Positions 7,874 to 17,380 of a DNA stretch of 29,057 bases are shown here, in pieces (within the stretch, counting starts at the first letter, position 1; the number at the start of each line of letters is the position of its first letter). This stretch comes from Methanomassiliicoccales archaeon UBA147. Its GTDB lineage: Archaea; Thermoplasmatota; Thermoplasmata; SG8-5. Where the stretch lies: NCBI GenBank assembly GCA_002496385.1, contig DAJR01000051.1, positions 1-29,057 on the forward strand, read 5' to 3'. The translations under genes were made by a program, and so were the position numbers. The notes beneath the pieces are model-generated. The model saw nothing but the letters and a program-made list of their open reading frames with translations, had not been told where the DNA came from and searched no databases.

Positions 7874-8921
7874 GAATATACTAGATGATGAGTTCAACCT
7901 GCGTTTGCTCAGGCTTCTGGTTTCCGGCAACGGCGTAAGGGTGAACATCAATTCCCTGGCAAAGGAAATGCAGATGCACAGGACAACAATTAAAAACCGC
8001 CTGGACCGTTTGCTGGAGAAAGGGATACTTGATCGGCCAAGGTATCCGTTCATACACCTGTTTCAGGAATATCCCCTGCTGATTCTGGCGCTTGCGGACA
8101 TCCCCCGAACACCGCAGGCACAGCACTTCTTCGAGGAGGATTCCCATATCTTTGCAGCCTACACATGCAGGGAAGGCGCCTACAACACCATGCTCATCGA
8201 GTTCTTCCGGGACATCGAATCCTATCATTCATGGCGCGAGAAACTGGTCATAGAGGATAAGCTCCCGCGCCGGGAGAACCGCGCGACTGCGGACGTGTTC
8301 TTTTTCAGTAACAAACTGTGCTTCAAATACACCCCCGCCTGCTTTGTCTCCGAAATAGGCCGTTTGATAGCCCGAGACGGTTCTGTGAAGCTGAAGGGGC
8401 TGGGCCTCGACCGGACCGATTTTCTCATCATGAACAACCTTTCCAAAGGCCGGAACGTCTACCCGAACGAGACCTATTTGGCTGACCAATTGGACACCAA
8501 TCGGAAGAAAGTTCAGAGAAGGATATCCGTCCTTCTCGACAACAAAATTATAGACGCACCAAAATGCTATTTCCCGGACCTGCTGACACCCCCCGGATAC
8601 AATCTGATAATAACCCTTCTCGAGATAAAGGCCAAGAAGATTCAGATAAAACAGGACATCATGTCCAATAATTACATACCCAGAGCGCTGGAGAGCAGCA
8701 TCGGTAGATACAATACCCTTCTTTTCTCTTCTTTCCCGACCATTGATGATTTCTTCGAATGGTCCGAAAGCCTGGCAGACAGATATCCGGACAGCATCGG
8801 TGCAATGTCCAATTTCATTTTGTCCTCTAAGCCGAGACAGTCCATCAACCCACAAAAGGTCTCGATCGGCCTAATCGAAAAGAAACTGTGGGAATTCAAA
8901 ACAGGATTTCGTACAGATTGA
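7872..8921 (+). CDS. Duplicated HTH regulator next to [NiFe] hydrogenase operon
   Basis: A 349-residue protein made of two similar halves. Each half has a helix-turn-helix (about 22-55 and 197-228, the latter with TYLADQLDTNRKKVQRRISVL) followed by an alpha/beta region with a repeated pattern: YNTMLIEFFRDIESYHSW at 104-121 and YNTLLFSSFPTIDDFFEW at 280-297. The architecture resembles two Lrp/AsnC-like HTH plus ligand-binding units in tandem, but I do not recognise a named family. It is clearly paralogous to the regulator at 24255-25283: both share GxGVxxNxNxxxK, HRxTI, IFAA and the AxxYN/EGYN pattern. It starts 55 nt after the hydrogenase protease gene on the same strand, so it may be co-transcribed and may regulate the hydrogenase or the glutamate dehydrogenase downstream. 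Confidence 0.75.
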   Translation: MNILDDEFNLRLLRLLVSGNGVRVNINSLAKEMQMHRTTIKNRLDRLLEKGILDRPRYPFIHLFQEYPLLILALADIPRTPQAQHFFEEDSHIFAAYTCREGAYNTMLIEFFRDIESYHSWREKLVIEDKLPRRENRATADVFFFSNKLCFKYTPACFVSEIGRLIARDGSVKLKGLGLDRTDFLIMNNLSKGRNVYPNETYLADQLDTNRKKVQRRISVLLDNKIIDAPKCYFPDLLTPPGYNLIITLLEIKAKKIQIKQDIMSNNYIPRALESSIGRYNTLLFSSFPTIDDFFEWSESLADRYPDSIGAMSNFILSSKPRQSINPQKVSIGLIEKKLWEFKTGFRTD

Positions 8922-8950
8922 ACTATTTCACACTAATTTATGTCTCAAAT

Positions 8951-9028
8951 TGTACATTATTTCATATTTAAAAATGCTATGATATTAAATACAAATATTC
9001 ATTTTCCCGGAATCAGTGAATCAGGTGA
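8951..9028 (+). promoter_or_regulatory. Promoter region of glutamate dehydrogenase 1
   Basis: The 112-nt gap before the gene is AT-rich. TTTAAAAAT at 8967-8975 is a good archaeal TATA-box candidate, which would place the transcript start near 8998. TGTACATTAT at 8951-8960 lies just upstream; the same ten bases occur at 25398-25407 before the [FeFe]-like operon. AGGTGA at 9023-9028 is the ribosome-binding site for ATG 9034. The box position is judged by eye. Confidence 0.45.
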
Positions 9029-9033
9029 CCAAC

Positions 9034-10317
9034 ATGGACAAAGGATTCAACGCATTTAAAATGGCGCAGGAACAATTCGACAAGATTGCGGAGCAACTTG
9101 AACTTGACCAGGCAACACGGGACCTTCTTAGGACCCCTGCCAGGGAATATCATTTCCTGATACCGGTCAAGATGGATGACGGCACAATCAAAATTTTCAA
9201 GGGCTTCAGGATGCAGCACAACGACGCAAGGGGCCCCTGCAAGGGCGGCATCAGATTCCACCCGCAGGAGACCGTCGACACGGTCAAAGCGCTCTCGATG
9301 TGGATGACCTGGAAGTGCGCTGTTGCCGACATTCCCCTGGGCGGCGGAAAGGGCGGCGTAATATGCGACCCTCACAACCTCTCTATGAGGGAACAGGAGG
9401 CCATATGCAGGGGCTGGGTCCGCCAGATATACAAAAATGTCGGCCCGCAGGCCGATGTCCCTGCGCCGGATGTCATGACCAATAGCCAACATATGCTTTG
9501 GATACTCGACGAATATGAAATCCTTACGGGCAGTCACTACCCCGGATTCATAACTGGAAAACCCGTCGGCATGGGCGGTTCCTTGGGGCGAACGGAGGCT
9601 ACCGGATATGCAGCAGTCTTCGCTCTCAGGGAGGCGTGCAAGGACCTCGAAATCGACATCAGCAAATCCACAGCATCCATACAGGGGTTCGGAAATGTTG
9701 GCCAGTACGCAATCGAAATGTACATGAAATACGGCGGAACCGTCAAGGCGATTTCCTGTTGGGACCAGAAGGAAAGCAAGGCATACACCTTCCTGAGACC
9801 CAATGGCATCGACCTCAAAGAACTCAGGGGCATAACCGACAAGTTCGGAACGATAGACAAGAAGAAGGCAAAGGAACTCGGATATGACATCCAGGAAGGC
9901 CATGTATGGGCAGAGCAGGACGTCGACATACTCATCCCCGCAGCCCTCGAGAACTCGATAACCGGAGAGGTCGCCGAAAAGATCAAACCACAGGTGAAGA
10001 TCCTCTTGGAAGGCGCGAACGGCCCGACAACCCCCGAGGCGGACAAGATACTCAACCAGAAGAAGATAATGGTCATTCCCGACTTCCTGGCAAATTCGGG
10101 CGGGGTTGTGTGCAGCTACTTCGAACAGGTCCAGTCAAACATGAATTATTTCTGGACAAAGGATGAAGTTCTTGGCAAGCTGGACGACAAGATGACCGAG
10201 GCGTTCTATTCGGTCCTGGAACTGTCAAAAAAGAAGAAGTGTTCGCTGAGGGACGCCGCCTACATGATCGCCATCTCGCGTGTGGCCGAAGCATGCCGGC
10301 TGCGCGGATGGGTTTGA
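9034..10317 (+). CDS. gdhA: Glutamate dehydrogenase 1 (Glu/Leu/Phe/Val dehydrogenase family, archaeal type)
   Basis: A 427-residue hexameric-type glutamate dehydrogenase that interconverts glutamate and 2-oxoglutarate plus ammonia with NAD(P). The glutamate site has K70 (GPCKGG) and the catalytic Lys is K106 (GGGKGG). The general acid is D146 (PAPDVMT). The Rossmann motif is GFGNVG at 218-223. Length matches the 415-430-residue archaeal and clostridial enzymes. I use ATG 9034 instead of the upstream GTG 9016 because AGGTGA (9023-9028) is spaced 5 nt from it. Cofactor preference is not clear from sequence. The next gene follows after 9 nt, so it is probably in one operon with the PPDK_N proteins. 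Confidence 0.93.
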   Translation: MDKGFNAFKMAQEQFDKIAEQLELDQATRDLLRTPAREYHFLIPVKMDDGTIKIFKGFRMQHNDARGPCKGGIRFHPQETVDTVKALSMWMTWKCAVADIPLGGGKGGVICDPHNLSMREQEAICRGWVRQIYKNVGPQADVPAPDVMTNSQHMLWILDEYEILTGSHYPGFITGKPVGMGGSLGRTEATGYAAVFALREACKDLEIDISKSTASIQGFGNVGQYAIEMYMKYGGTVKAISCWDQKESKAYTFLRPNGIDLKELRGITDKFGTIDKKKAKELGYDIQEGHVWAEQDVDILIPAALENSITGEVAEKIKPQVKILLEGANGPTTPEADKILNQKKIMVIPDFLANSGGVVCSYFEQVQSNMNYFWTKDEVLGKLDDKMTEAFYSVLELSKKKKCSLRDAAYMIAISRVAEACRLRGWV

Positions 10318-10326
10318 GACAGGTTT

Positions 10327-13287
10327 ATGGCTCAGAAACCAAAAAACCCGGCGAAAGAGAACGGCATCGCCAAGCTGATAGGCGAGATAGTCGGCAGACC
10401 GGCCGCGGCTGCAGAGGCAGGAAGCGCACCGATCTATCACATGAACAATATTCTGGTGATATCCACCGAGTATGATTATTTCATCCTTGACGAGGAAGGC
10501 CGCCTGAACTGGCTCCTGGTGCAGAAATGCAGAAAGGAAGAACGTTCGTCGGTCCCCAATCTGGTCCATGTGACCGAGGGGGGGGCTCTGGATGCTTTGA
10601 AAAACTCCGAATTCGATGCAATTCTGATATTCAACCCTCCTTCAAAGTCAGAAGTTGCAGAACTTGCCAGGGCCTTGAAATCCGTCAAATCTTTGCCTAT
10701 CGTACTGATTGGCAGAAATGCTCCCGAGATGCGCGACATAATGAATTCGGCCGAGGAATGTCCGGTGGACTGGGTGTTCACATGGTCGGGGGACGGCAAG
10801 ATATTCCTGGACATCATACAGTTTCTGGAGGATTCCGTCTCCGAAACGGGCGGCCCACTAATAGTCATAGGCGATAGCCAGCCACATTATTATTCCCGAT
10901 TTGTCTATGATTCATACGGGATAATATCCTCTCACATGGATGCAATAATTCCGGAAGATCTGACACGATCGCAGAAACAGGCCCGCCTTAAAAAGCGCCC
11001 AAGGGTATTCCTGGCTGCAACGCTCGACCGCCTTGAACAAATTTTTAAAGTTGAAGGAAAGTCGGTTGCCTGCCTCATCGTGGACACAGGCATGGATTCC
11101 GGGAGGTCAAGGAATGATATCAATGCATTCCTTTCCCAGGTGGGGAACAGCTACCCGGGCTTGGCAATCCTTCTCATTTCATCAGAAAAGCACCCCGAAT
11201 TCAAATGCGCAGACAGGGATTCATCGACATTGATGTCGGATTTCGCCCGTTTCCTTGGCGAAGCGATAGGTCCCACCATACTGATATTCAAGGACAAGTC
11301 CGGCAACGAGGTATCCAGGGCTGCAAACATCAAAGAGCTCGAGACAGCGCTTTGGAGCATCCCGGCCGAGGTATTCGAAAGCCACATGAGGAACGGGGCA
11401 ATTTCAAGATGGCTGACTGTAATGATGGAGGACGACCTCTCTGCCACCCTATCGGCATTTGCGAATCTGGAGGGCGACACCGAAGGGCTCAGAAAAAAGG
11501 TGATATCCGCTGTCTCCGACCAGAGAAAGGCCACTCATCGCGGGGTCATCACCACCTACTCGAGGGGGGACACGTCCCCAGCCCGCTTCAGCAGGATCGG
11601 CAAAGGCGCGATGGGCGGGAAGGCCCGCGGCCTGGCATTTGCCGATAAATTGATTAACACCTACATGCCGGAAGGCGCGGTTCCCGGCATCAGCATCAGG
11701 ATACCCAGGACCATAGTCCTCTGCTCGGACATTTTTGACAGGTTCATCGAGGAAAACAATATAATCATAGAAGATTTATATAATTATTCAGATGAAAGAA
11801 TCGCGCAGAAATTCATGGAAGGCGACCTTCCCGCACCCGTCCTCGGGGACATTAGGGCTTTCGTCCGGGGAACCAAGGCGCCGATAGTGGTAAGGTCCTC
11901 CAGCCTTCTCGAGGATGCCCTGCACCATCCGTTTGCCGGGGTCTATGCCTCGCTTCTGCTTCCCAACGAGTCATGGGAGACCGACATCAGATTCCAGGAA
12001 CTCTGCGCATCGGTGAAATACGTGTTCGCGTCCGTGTTCTTCCAGAAGGCGCGGACATACATGGCTTCGCTTCAGGATGTCAGGGAGGACGAGAAAATGG
12101 CCGTGGTGGTCCAGGAGCTTGTGGGCTCAAAGCATGGGTCCGTGTTCTATCCGACGATCTCCGGCGTCGCCAAATCCTACGATTACTATCCCTCCGGGAA
12201 ATGCAAAGCCACCGACGGGGTTGTCAACATCGCGTTGGGCCTCGGGAAGGAGGTCGTGGACGGCGGAACCGCCTACAGGTTCTGCCCCATGCATCCGAAG
12301 ACACCCAAGCATGGCACCCTGGAAAACCTCCTGGCGAATTCCCAGAAGGATTTCTTCGCCGTGGACCTCAATTCATACGTCAATATCGTCCAGAGGAACG
12401 AGGAGAGCACCATCAGACGCTTTCCCATAACCGCTGCCGAACCCCACGGTTCTCTCGAGCACACTGCATCCACATACGATCGCGGTGACGGGCGCCTTCA
12501 CATAGGGATAGGGCGGGAGGGCGTCCGGGTTCTGGATTTCGGTCCCCTGCTGCAGCTCGAGACCTTCCCGATTGCCAAGCTCCTTAATGCACTGCTTCGG
12601 GCAAACGAACTGGCCGTAGGCTCTCCCGTGGAAATGGAGTTCGCAATGGACATCCCCCCCGAAGGCGCCGGACAGCCCGTGTTCTATATCCTCCAGGTGA
12701 GGAGCATGCGCTCGACGGAGCGGGATTTCGACATCGAGCTGGGGGAGCATCCGGCGGATGATATCCTCTGCAGAGCGGCTCATGCCATGGGCAACGGGGT
12801 CATATCGGGAATTAGGGACATTGTTTATGTCAAGCGCCAGAATTATGACATCGCGGACAACCAGAAAATAATTTCGCAAATACGGATGATAAACGAGAAG
12901 ATGCTGAAATCGAGAACCCCGTACATCCTCATCGGCCCCGGCCGGTGGGGCTCTACAGACCACTGGCTCGGCATCCCGGTTAACTGGAGCGACATTGCCG
13001 GCGCAAGGCTTATCGTGGAAACGCCTATTGAGGAAAGGCCGGTGGATCCCTCGCAGGGCTCGCATTTCTTCCACAACATGGTGGCTGCCAGGACCGGATA
13101 TCTCACGATAATCCCGGGAACCCAGAGCACCCTCGATTGGGAATGGCTTGAAAGTCATTCCCCGTTCGAAGAGACCCAGCACGTCCGGCACATCCGGCTG
13201 CCCGACCCTGTCGAGATACGCATCAACGGCGGCAAGGGCGAAGGTATAATAGTCAAGAAAGCCAAGGCAGAAGAGAGGAATGATTGA
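10327..13287 (+). CDS. Receiver-like PEP/pyruvate-binding (PPDK_N) protein 1
   Basis: A 986-residue protein. Residues about 40-170 and 176-310 form two alpha/beta receiver-like domains; the second has IGDS at 181-184 and a possible acceptor Asp at 253 (LIVDTG). Residues about 422-800 match the ATP-binding N-terminal domain of PEP synthase/pyruvate phosphate dikinase: GAMGGKARGL at 428-436, VVRSSSLLED at 521-530, FAGVY at 536-540, and GSPVEMEFAMD with ILQVRSM at 765-794. The phosphohistidine motif (TSHAAI type) and the PEP/pyruvate barrel are absent, so it is not a complete PEP synthase. A C-terminal block, GPGRWGS (870-876), LGIPV and GSHFFHN (911-917), is shared with both paralogues here. 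A regulatory or sensory ATP-dependent role is inferred. It lies 9 nt after the dehydrogenase gene. Confidence 0.8.
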   Translation: MAQKPKNPAKENGIAKLIGEIVGRPAAAAEAGSAPIYHMNNILVISTEYDYFILDEEGRLNWLLVQKCRKEERSSVPNLVHVTEGGALDALKNSEFDAILIFNPPSKSEVAELARALKSVKSLPIVLIGRNAPEMRDIMNSAEECPVDWVFTWSGDGKIFLDIIQFLEDSVSETGGPLIVIGDSQPHYYSRFVYDSYGIISSHMDAIIPEDLTRSQKQARLKKRPRVFLAATLDRLEQIFKVEGKSVACLIVDTGMDSGRSRNDINAFLSQVGNSYPGLAILLISSEKHPEFKCADRDSSTLMSDFARFLGEAIGPTILIFKDKSGNEVSRAANIKELETALWSIPAEVFESHMRNGAISRWLTVMMEDDLSATLSAFANLEGDTEGLRKKVISAVSDQRKATHRGVITTYSRGDTSPARFSRIGKGAMGGKARGLAFADKLINTYMPEGAVPGISIRIPRTIVLCSDIFDRFIEENNIIIEDLYNYSDERIAQKFMEGDLPAPVLGDIRAFVRGTKAPIVVRSSSLLEDALHHPFAGVYASLLLPNESWETDIRFQELCASVKYVFASVFFQKARTYMASLQDVREDEKMAVVVQELVGSKHGSVFYPTISGVAKSYDYYPSGKCKATDGVVNIALGLGKEVVDGGTAYRFCPMHPKTPKHGTLENLLANSQKDFFAVDLNSYVNIVQRNEESTIRRFPITAAEPHGSLEHTASTYDRGDGRLHIGIGREGVRVLDFGPLLQLETFPIAKLLNALLRANELAVGSPVEMEFAMDIPPEGAGQPVFYILQVRSMRSTERDFDIELGEHPADDILCRAAHAMGNGVISGIRDIVYVKRQNYDIADNQKIISQIRMINEKMLKSRTPYILIGPGRWGSTDHWLGIPVNWSDIAGARLIVETPIEERPVDPSQGSHFFHNMVAARTGYLTIIPGTQSTLDWEWLESHSPFEETQHVRHIRLPDPVEIRINGGKGEGIIVKKAKAEERND

Positions 13288-13288
13288 A

Positions 13289-16200
13289 ATGAGCAATGAA
13301 AATCGGCCCATCGTTGACCCGTCAAAGGTCCTGCAGGAGAGGCTGAAAGAGCTGAATTGCATATATGGCATATCCACTCTTATACAGGACCCGTCAATAG
13401 GCCTTGACGAGACCCTCGACAAATCCATGCAGTTGATCCAGAATGCATACCAATATCCTGACATAACCTGTGTCCGGATAAGGTCGGGGGACAAGATTTT
13501 CACCACACCCAACTTCAGGGAGACAGAATGGGTGCAGTCCTCCCCGATTGCCTTCAGGAAGAAGGCCATCGGCGCGATCGAGGTGTTCTACATGGAGGAA
13601 AGGGAGGCACTCGAAGAAGGGCCATTCATGCACGAGGAACGCCGCCTCCTGAACGCTGTGGCGGACCTTCTTTCAACCTACATCGAAAGGCAGGACATCA
13701 CACTCAAGCTCAACGGCTTCGAGACCAAGGACAAGGCCACGGACAAGAATGACTGGGAAATCATCCTGGAATTGCTTATCAAGACGGATCCCAGGGGTGC
13801 CCTTAGGATAACAAGGCGCATGATATATTACCTCTACAGGATCCAGAACGAGGAGATAACGTCCCTCCTGGCCAATGTCTGCCCCATCAATTCCAAGGAG
13901 ATGGAGTGGTGCGGCATAAACATCCCCAACCCGAAAGAGGACGCAAAAGAGCTCCAGAGAGTCCAGAGCAAGGTCTTTGAGATTGCCAAGAAGGCCATAC
14001 CCACAGAGGAGATATCCGACCTTTTCCAGACCTGGTTGAAATCCGACAAGGGCCGCCCTCTGCTGATAGCGTCCCAGAAACAGGGAATCTCATTAGGTGA
14101 CATGACGAGCGAGATCAATAGGTACTGGGACATACCGGAGGACGCAAGGGCCCTGATGCCCGAGGATGAGCGCGCGATCAGCGCCGGACTCATAAGGCGA
14201 TTCTTCACAGCCAGGCTAAAGTATCTCAATGTGGCCAAGGATTACATAACCCTCGACGATTTTGTGGACCTGACCAAGAGGGTAATAGGCCCGCTACAGG
14301 GCGAGGGAAAACTTGGCGGAAAGAGTTCCGGGCTCTACCTGGCCCATAAAATAGTCGAGGTGGAGAAGAAGAGGGTTAAGGAACTCCAACACATCAAGAC
14401 CCCAAAGAGCTGGTATCTCACCTCTGACACCATGATGCACCTCATCCGCTACAATGACCTAGACGATCTCATCAACATCAAGTACCTGGACCCAACCGAG
14501 ATAACTCAGGAACAGGCATTTCTGGAGCAACTTTTCAAGAACTCGGTGTTCCCCCCGGACATCGTTTCGGGTCTGCGCAGCATACTCAACGACGTCGGAG
14601 ACAAACCCATCATCGTTCGATCCTCCAGTTTGCTGGAGGACAGTTTCGAGGCCGCCTTCTCAGGCAAATACAAGAGCCTCTTCCTGGTCAACTCGGGACC
14701 AATGGAGGATAGGCTGAACCATCTCATGAATGCGATTGCCGAGATCTACGCCTGTGTCTTCGCGCCTTCCCCTCTCGAGTACAGGAGGGAGCGCGGCCTT
14801 CTGGAATTCTCCGAAGAGATGAGCATACTGATCCAGGAGGTCGTCGGAACCCGGGTCGGGCCTTACTTCCTTCCGATATACGCCGGCGTTTCCCTGAGCA
14901 ACAATGAATTCCGTTGGTCGCCAAGAATTCGCAGGGAGGACGGAATGATACGCATAGTCGCCGGCCTTGGCACGCGGGCGGTTGACCGCGTGGGCGACGA
15001 TTATCCCGTGCTCATGGCCCCATTCAGGCCCGAGATAAGGGTCAACCGGCTGATTGATGAGGCAATCCAGTATTCACAGCGCTTCATCGATCTCATCAAT
15101 ATCGAGAAGGGTACCCTTGAGACGGTCGATTGCGCTGACCTGCTCAAAAAATACTGGGATGAATATCCCCAGGTGCACCAAATCGTGTCCATGCACAAGG
15201 AGGGCATGCTCCAACCGGCGCGCAACGTGCTGGTTGACATGGAAGGGGCGGAGATGGTGGTGACCTTCGACAAGATAATCGAGAAAACAGACCTGATTCC
15301 GCAGATCAAGGCCCTGCTCACAGTCCTGAAGAACATCCTCCACACTCCGGTCGATATCGAATTCGCCCACGACGGGCAGAACCTGTACCTGCTGCAATGC
15401 AGGCCCCAGCACCAGGGAGCGGAGGTAGGCAGGATACCGGTTCCCAAGAACATACCCTCCGCCAGAAAACTCTTCACAGGGAACAAATACATAACAACCA
15501 GCCACATTGAGAACATAGAATACATAGTCTATGTGGACCCCGGCGAATATGCCGACCTGAAGGAAAGGAATCACATGTTGGATGTGGCGAGGGCTGTAAG
15601 CATGCTCAATAAATTGCTGCCCAGAAGGCGTTTTGTCCTGATGGGCCCTGGCAGATGGGGCAGCCGCGGCGACATCAAGCTCGGCGTTCCGATCCAATAC
15701 TCGGACATAAACAACACTTCGCTCTTGATCGAGATTGCGAGGCAGAGGGGCGGATATCAGCCAGACCTGTCTTTCGGCACGCATTTCTTCCAGGACCTCG
15801 TGGAGGCAGACATACATTACCTCCCTCTGTACCCCGATGAGCCGGGCAACCTTCTGAACGAGGATTTCATCGCCTACGCACCGAACAAGCTCGCAGAGGT
15901 GGTTCCGAAGTACCAGTATCTCGAAAATGTGGTGAAGGTGATTCGCATATCCGATATCGAGGACGGCGGGACCCTAACTGTGATAATGGACGGCGAGGCA
16001 AACCTTGCCCTCGCCTACACGGTCCCGGCGGACCACTGGATATGGCGTGTGAGGAAAGCCGAGGAGATCGCCGAATCCATGGACGCCGAGCTTTACGGGG
16101 TCAAAGCCATATACATAATCGGAAGCTCGAAGGATGCCACTGCCCGGGCGGCCAGCGACCTTGACCTGGTGATCCACGTGAGCGATTCGCCGGAAAAGAC

Positions 16201-16411
16201 CGAGTCCCTGATGAGATGGCTGAAGAACTGGGATGCGAAACTTGCCGCAGAGAACCAGGAGAGGACCGGCGTGGATACCGAGACGATTCTCGACATCCAT
16301 CTTGTCACCGACCAGGATATCAAGGCCAAAACCTCATGGGCGACTCATATCGATAACCCGTACAATCCTGCAAGGCAGATTAGGCTCAAAGGCAAGATTG
16401 CTGCGGAGTGA
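13289..16411 (+). CDS. GAF, PPDK_N and nucleotidyltransferase fusion protein
   Basis: A 1040-residue protein. Residues about 17-135 look like a GAF sensory domain (LNCIYGISTLI through VADLLSTYIER). The ATP-binding PPDK_N domain spans about 335-710: GKLGGKSSGL (340-349), IIVRSSSLLED (441-451), FSGKY, and TPVDIEFAHD with LLQCRPQ near 686-707. The shared C-terminal block follows: GPGRWGS (786-792), LGVP and GTHFFQD (830-836). The end (about 915-1040) is a nucleotidyltransferase fold: GSS at 945-947, SDLDL at 956-960 and D1002 in LDIHLV, the expected three acidic residues. No phosphohistidine or PEP domain is present. ATG 13289 fits the AGAGAGGA site better than the overlapping ATG 13280. It is co-transcribed with the preceding gene by position. 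Confidence 0.78.
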   Translation: MSNENRPIVDPSKVLQERLKELNCIYGISTLIQDPSIGLDETLDKSMQLIQNAYQYPDITCVRIRSGDKIFTTPNFRETEWVQSSPIAFRKKAIGAIEVFYMEEREALEEGPFMHEERRLLNAVADLLSTYIERQDITLKLNGFETKDKATDKNDWEIILELLIKTDPRGALRITRRMIYYLYRIQNEEITSLLANVCPINSKEMEWCGINIPNPKEDAKELQRVQSKVFEIAKKAIPTEEISDLFQTWLKSDKGRPLLIASQKQGISLGDMTSEINRYWDIPEDARALMPEDERAISAGLIRRFFTARLKYLNVAKDYITLDDFVDLTKRVIGPLQGEGKLGGKSSGLYLAHKIVEVEKKRVKELQHIKTPKSWYLTSDTMMHLIRYNDLDDLINIKYLDPTEITQEQAFLEQLFKNSVFPPDIVSGLRSILNDVGDKPIIVRSSSLLEDSFEAAFSGKYKSLFLVNSGPMEDRLNHLMNAIAEIYACVFAPSPLEYRRERGLLEFSEEMSILIQEVVGTRVGPYFLPIYAGVSLSNNEFRWSPRIRREDGMIRIVAGLGTRAVDRVGDDYPVLMAPFRPEIRVNRLIDEAIQYSQRFIDLINIEKGTLETVDCADLLKKYWDEYPQVHQIVSMHKEGMLQPARNVLVDMEGAEMVVTFDKIIEKTDLIPQIKALLTVLKNILHTPVDIEFAHDGQNLYLLQCRPQHQGAEVGRIPVPKNIPSARKLFTGNKYITTSHIENIEYIVYVDPGEYADLKERNHMLDVARAVSMLNKLLPRRRFVLMGPGRWGSRGDIKLGVPIQYSDINNTSLLIEIARQRGGYQPDLSFGTHFFQDLVEADIHYLPLYPDEPGNLLNEDFIAYAPNKLAEVVPKYQYLENVVKVIRISDIEDGGTLTVIMDGEANLALAYTVPADHWIWRVRKAEEIAESMDAELYGVKAIYIIGSSKDATARAASDLDLVIHVSDSPEKTESLMRWLKNWDAKLAAENQERTGVDTETILDIHLVTDQDIKAKTSWATHIDNPYNPARQIRLKGKIAAE

Positions 16412-17255
16412 GCACCTCGCGGGTAGCATTTTCAAGATCCCCGGTTGAGAATCTCACAATTGCCAGTCCCGGGCCGTCGTGCGAAGCTCCGAAAACGTGG
16501 GTGGGACCGAGCCTCTCCCTCCATTTGCCAGTGAGCCTGATTGATTCATGAATGTGGCCGTGCAATGTCAGAAATGGCTTCTTGCTCTCGATGAACCGTC
16601 TGATGGCAATGCTTCCCACATGCGTGTCTGCCGGCGCATGGTCCACGAACTTTCCATCATTGTCCAATCTGTCCAGGCAAGTTTCGTAAGGCGGCGAATG
16701 GAACAGATAAATCGTATTCCCGGGATCCGATAATCCGGCTAGCTCAATGAGATCCTTCTCAATGGTCGAGTATCTGGCCTCTTCCGGGGAAACCTCGACG
16801 GTCCGTGTGCCCTCTTCGGGAGAAACCGCTCCCACTCCTGTGAACCTGGACACATCATATTTCTCCCAGTCCTTCAGGAGGAACGGCGAAGGCGGAACGA
16901 AAGAGTATCCTACCACGTTCAATCCGCCAAAATCAGCGACCTTTTGGTGCACGTAATCAATCGTCCCATCCTTCTCCAGCTCCAGAAAGCAATACTCGAG
17001 TATCCTGGGATCATCGTTCCCCATTATCACGAAGAACCGTGTGCCTGCCGATTTTTCCTTCGCCCTCCTGACCATGCCGCCGAACCCATTCATGAACTCA
17101 CATGAATCGGCAGACATCCCATAACCCCCCGGAAGTATGTCCCCCCCGATGAATACTCCGTCCGGGCGGTCTTTCGCGATTATTCTGAACAGCAGGTCGA
17201 ACCTGTCCTCCTTCCCGTGGAGGTCCGTGACAAAGACGCATTTTTTGCTGCTCAT
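16386..17255 (-). CDS. Calcineurin-like metallophosphoesterase
   Basis: A 289-residue protein with all metal-binding motifs of the family: D11 and H13 (DLHG), D39 (GGD), N80 (GND), H186 (FHSPP), and H234/H236 (HGHIH). It should hydrolyse a phosphoester; the substrate cannot be told from sequence. It lies convergent to the fusion protein gene, and their 3' ends overlap by 26 nt. The 198-nt region upstream is AT-rich and shared with the divergent glutamate dehydrogenase 2. No clear ribosome-binding site precedes the ATG, so a leaderless transcript is possible. Confidence 0.88.
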   Translation of the reverse strand: MSSKKCVFVTDLHGKEDRFDLLFRIIAKDRPDGVFIGGDILPGGYGMSADSCEFMNGFGGMVRRAKEKSAGTRFFVIMGNDDPRILEYCFLELEKDGTIDYVHQKVADFGGLNVVGYSFVPPSPFLLKDWEKYDVSRFTGVGAVSPEEGTRTVEVSPEEARYSTIEKDLIELAGLSDPGNTIYLFHSPPYETCLDRLDNDGKFVDHAPADTHVGSIAIRRFIESKKPFLTLHGHIHESIRLTGKWRERLGPTHVFGASHDGPGLAIVRFSTGDLENATREVLTPQQSCL

Positions 17256-17380
17256 AGCTGTCCATTTAGTTCAGAGTTCTACAAATACATTTCCTTTCAA
17301 ATAATAGCGAAAAAAAGTATCATTCTTTGTAATTTTGTGCGAATTTCTGCTATTCCTTTGAATTTTGTTTTATTTATTTT

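Noticed and set aside
10327..13287. Annotation as a functional phosphoenolpyruvate synthase
   Set aside because: Only the ATP-binding domain is visible; the phosphohistidine motif and the PEP/pyruvate barrel are missing in this and both paralogues.
12373..13569. 398-residue minus-strand frame spanning the end of one PPDK_N gene and the start of the next
   Set aside because: It is antisense to two genes with strong motif support, has no family signature, and no ribosome-binding site was evident.
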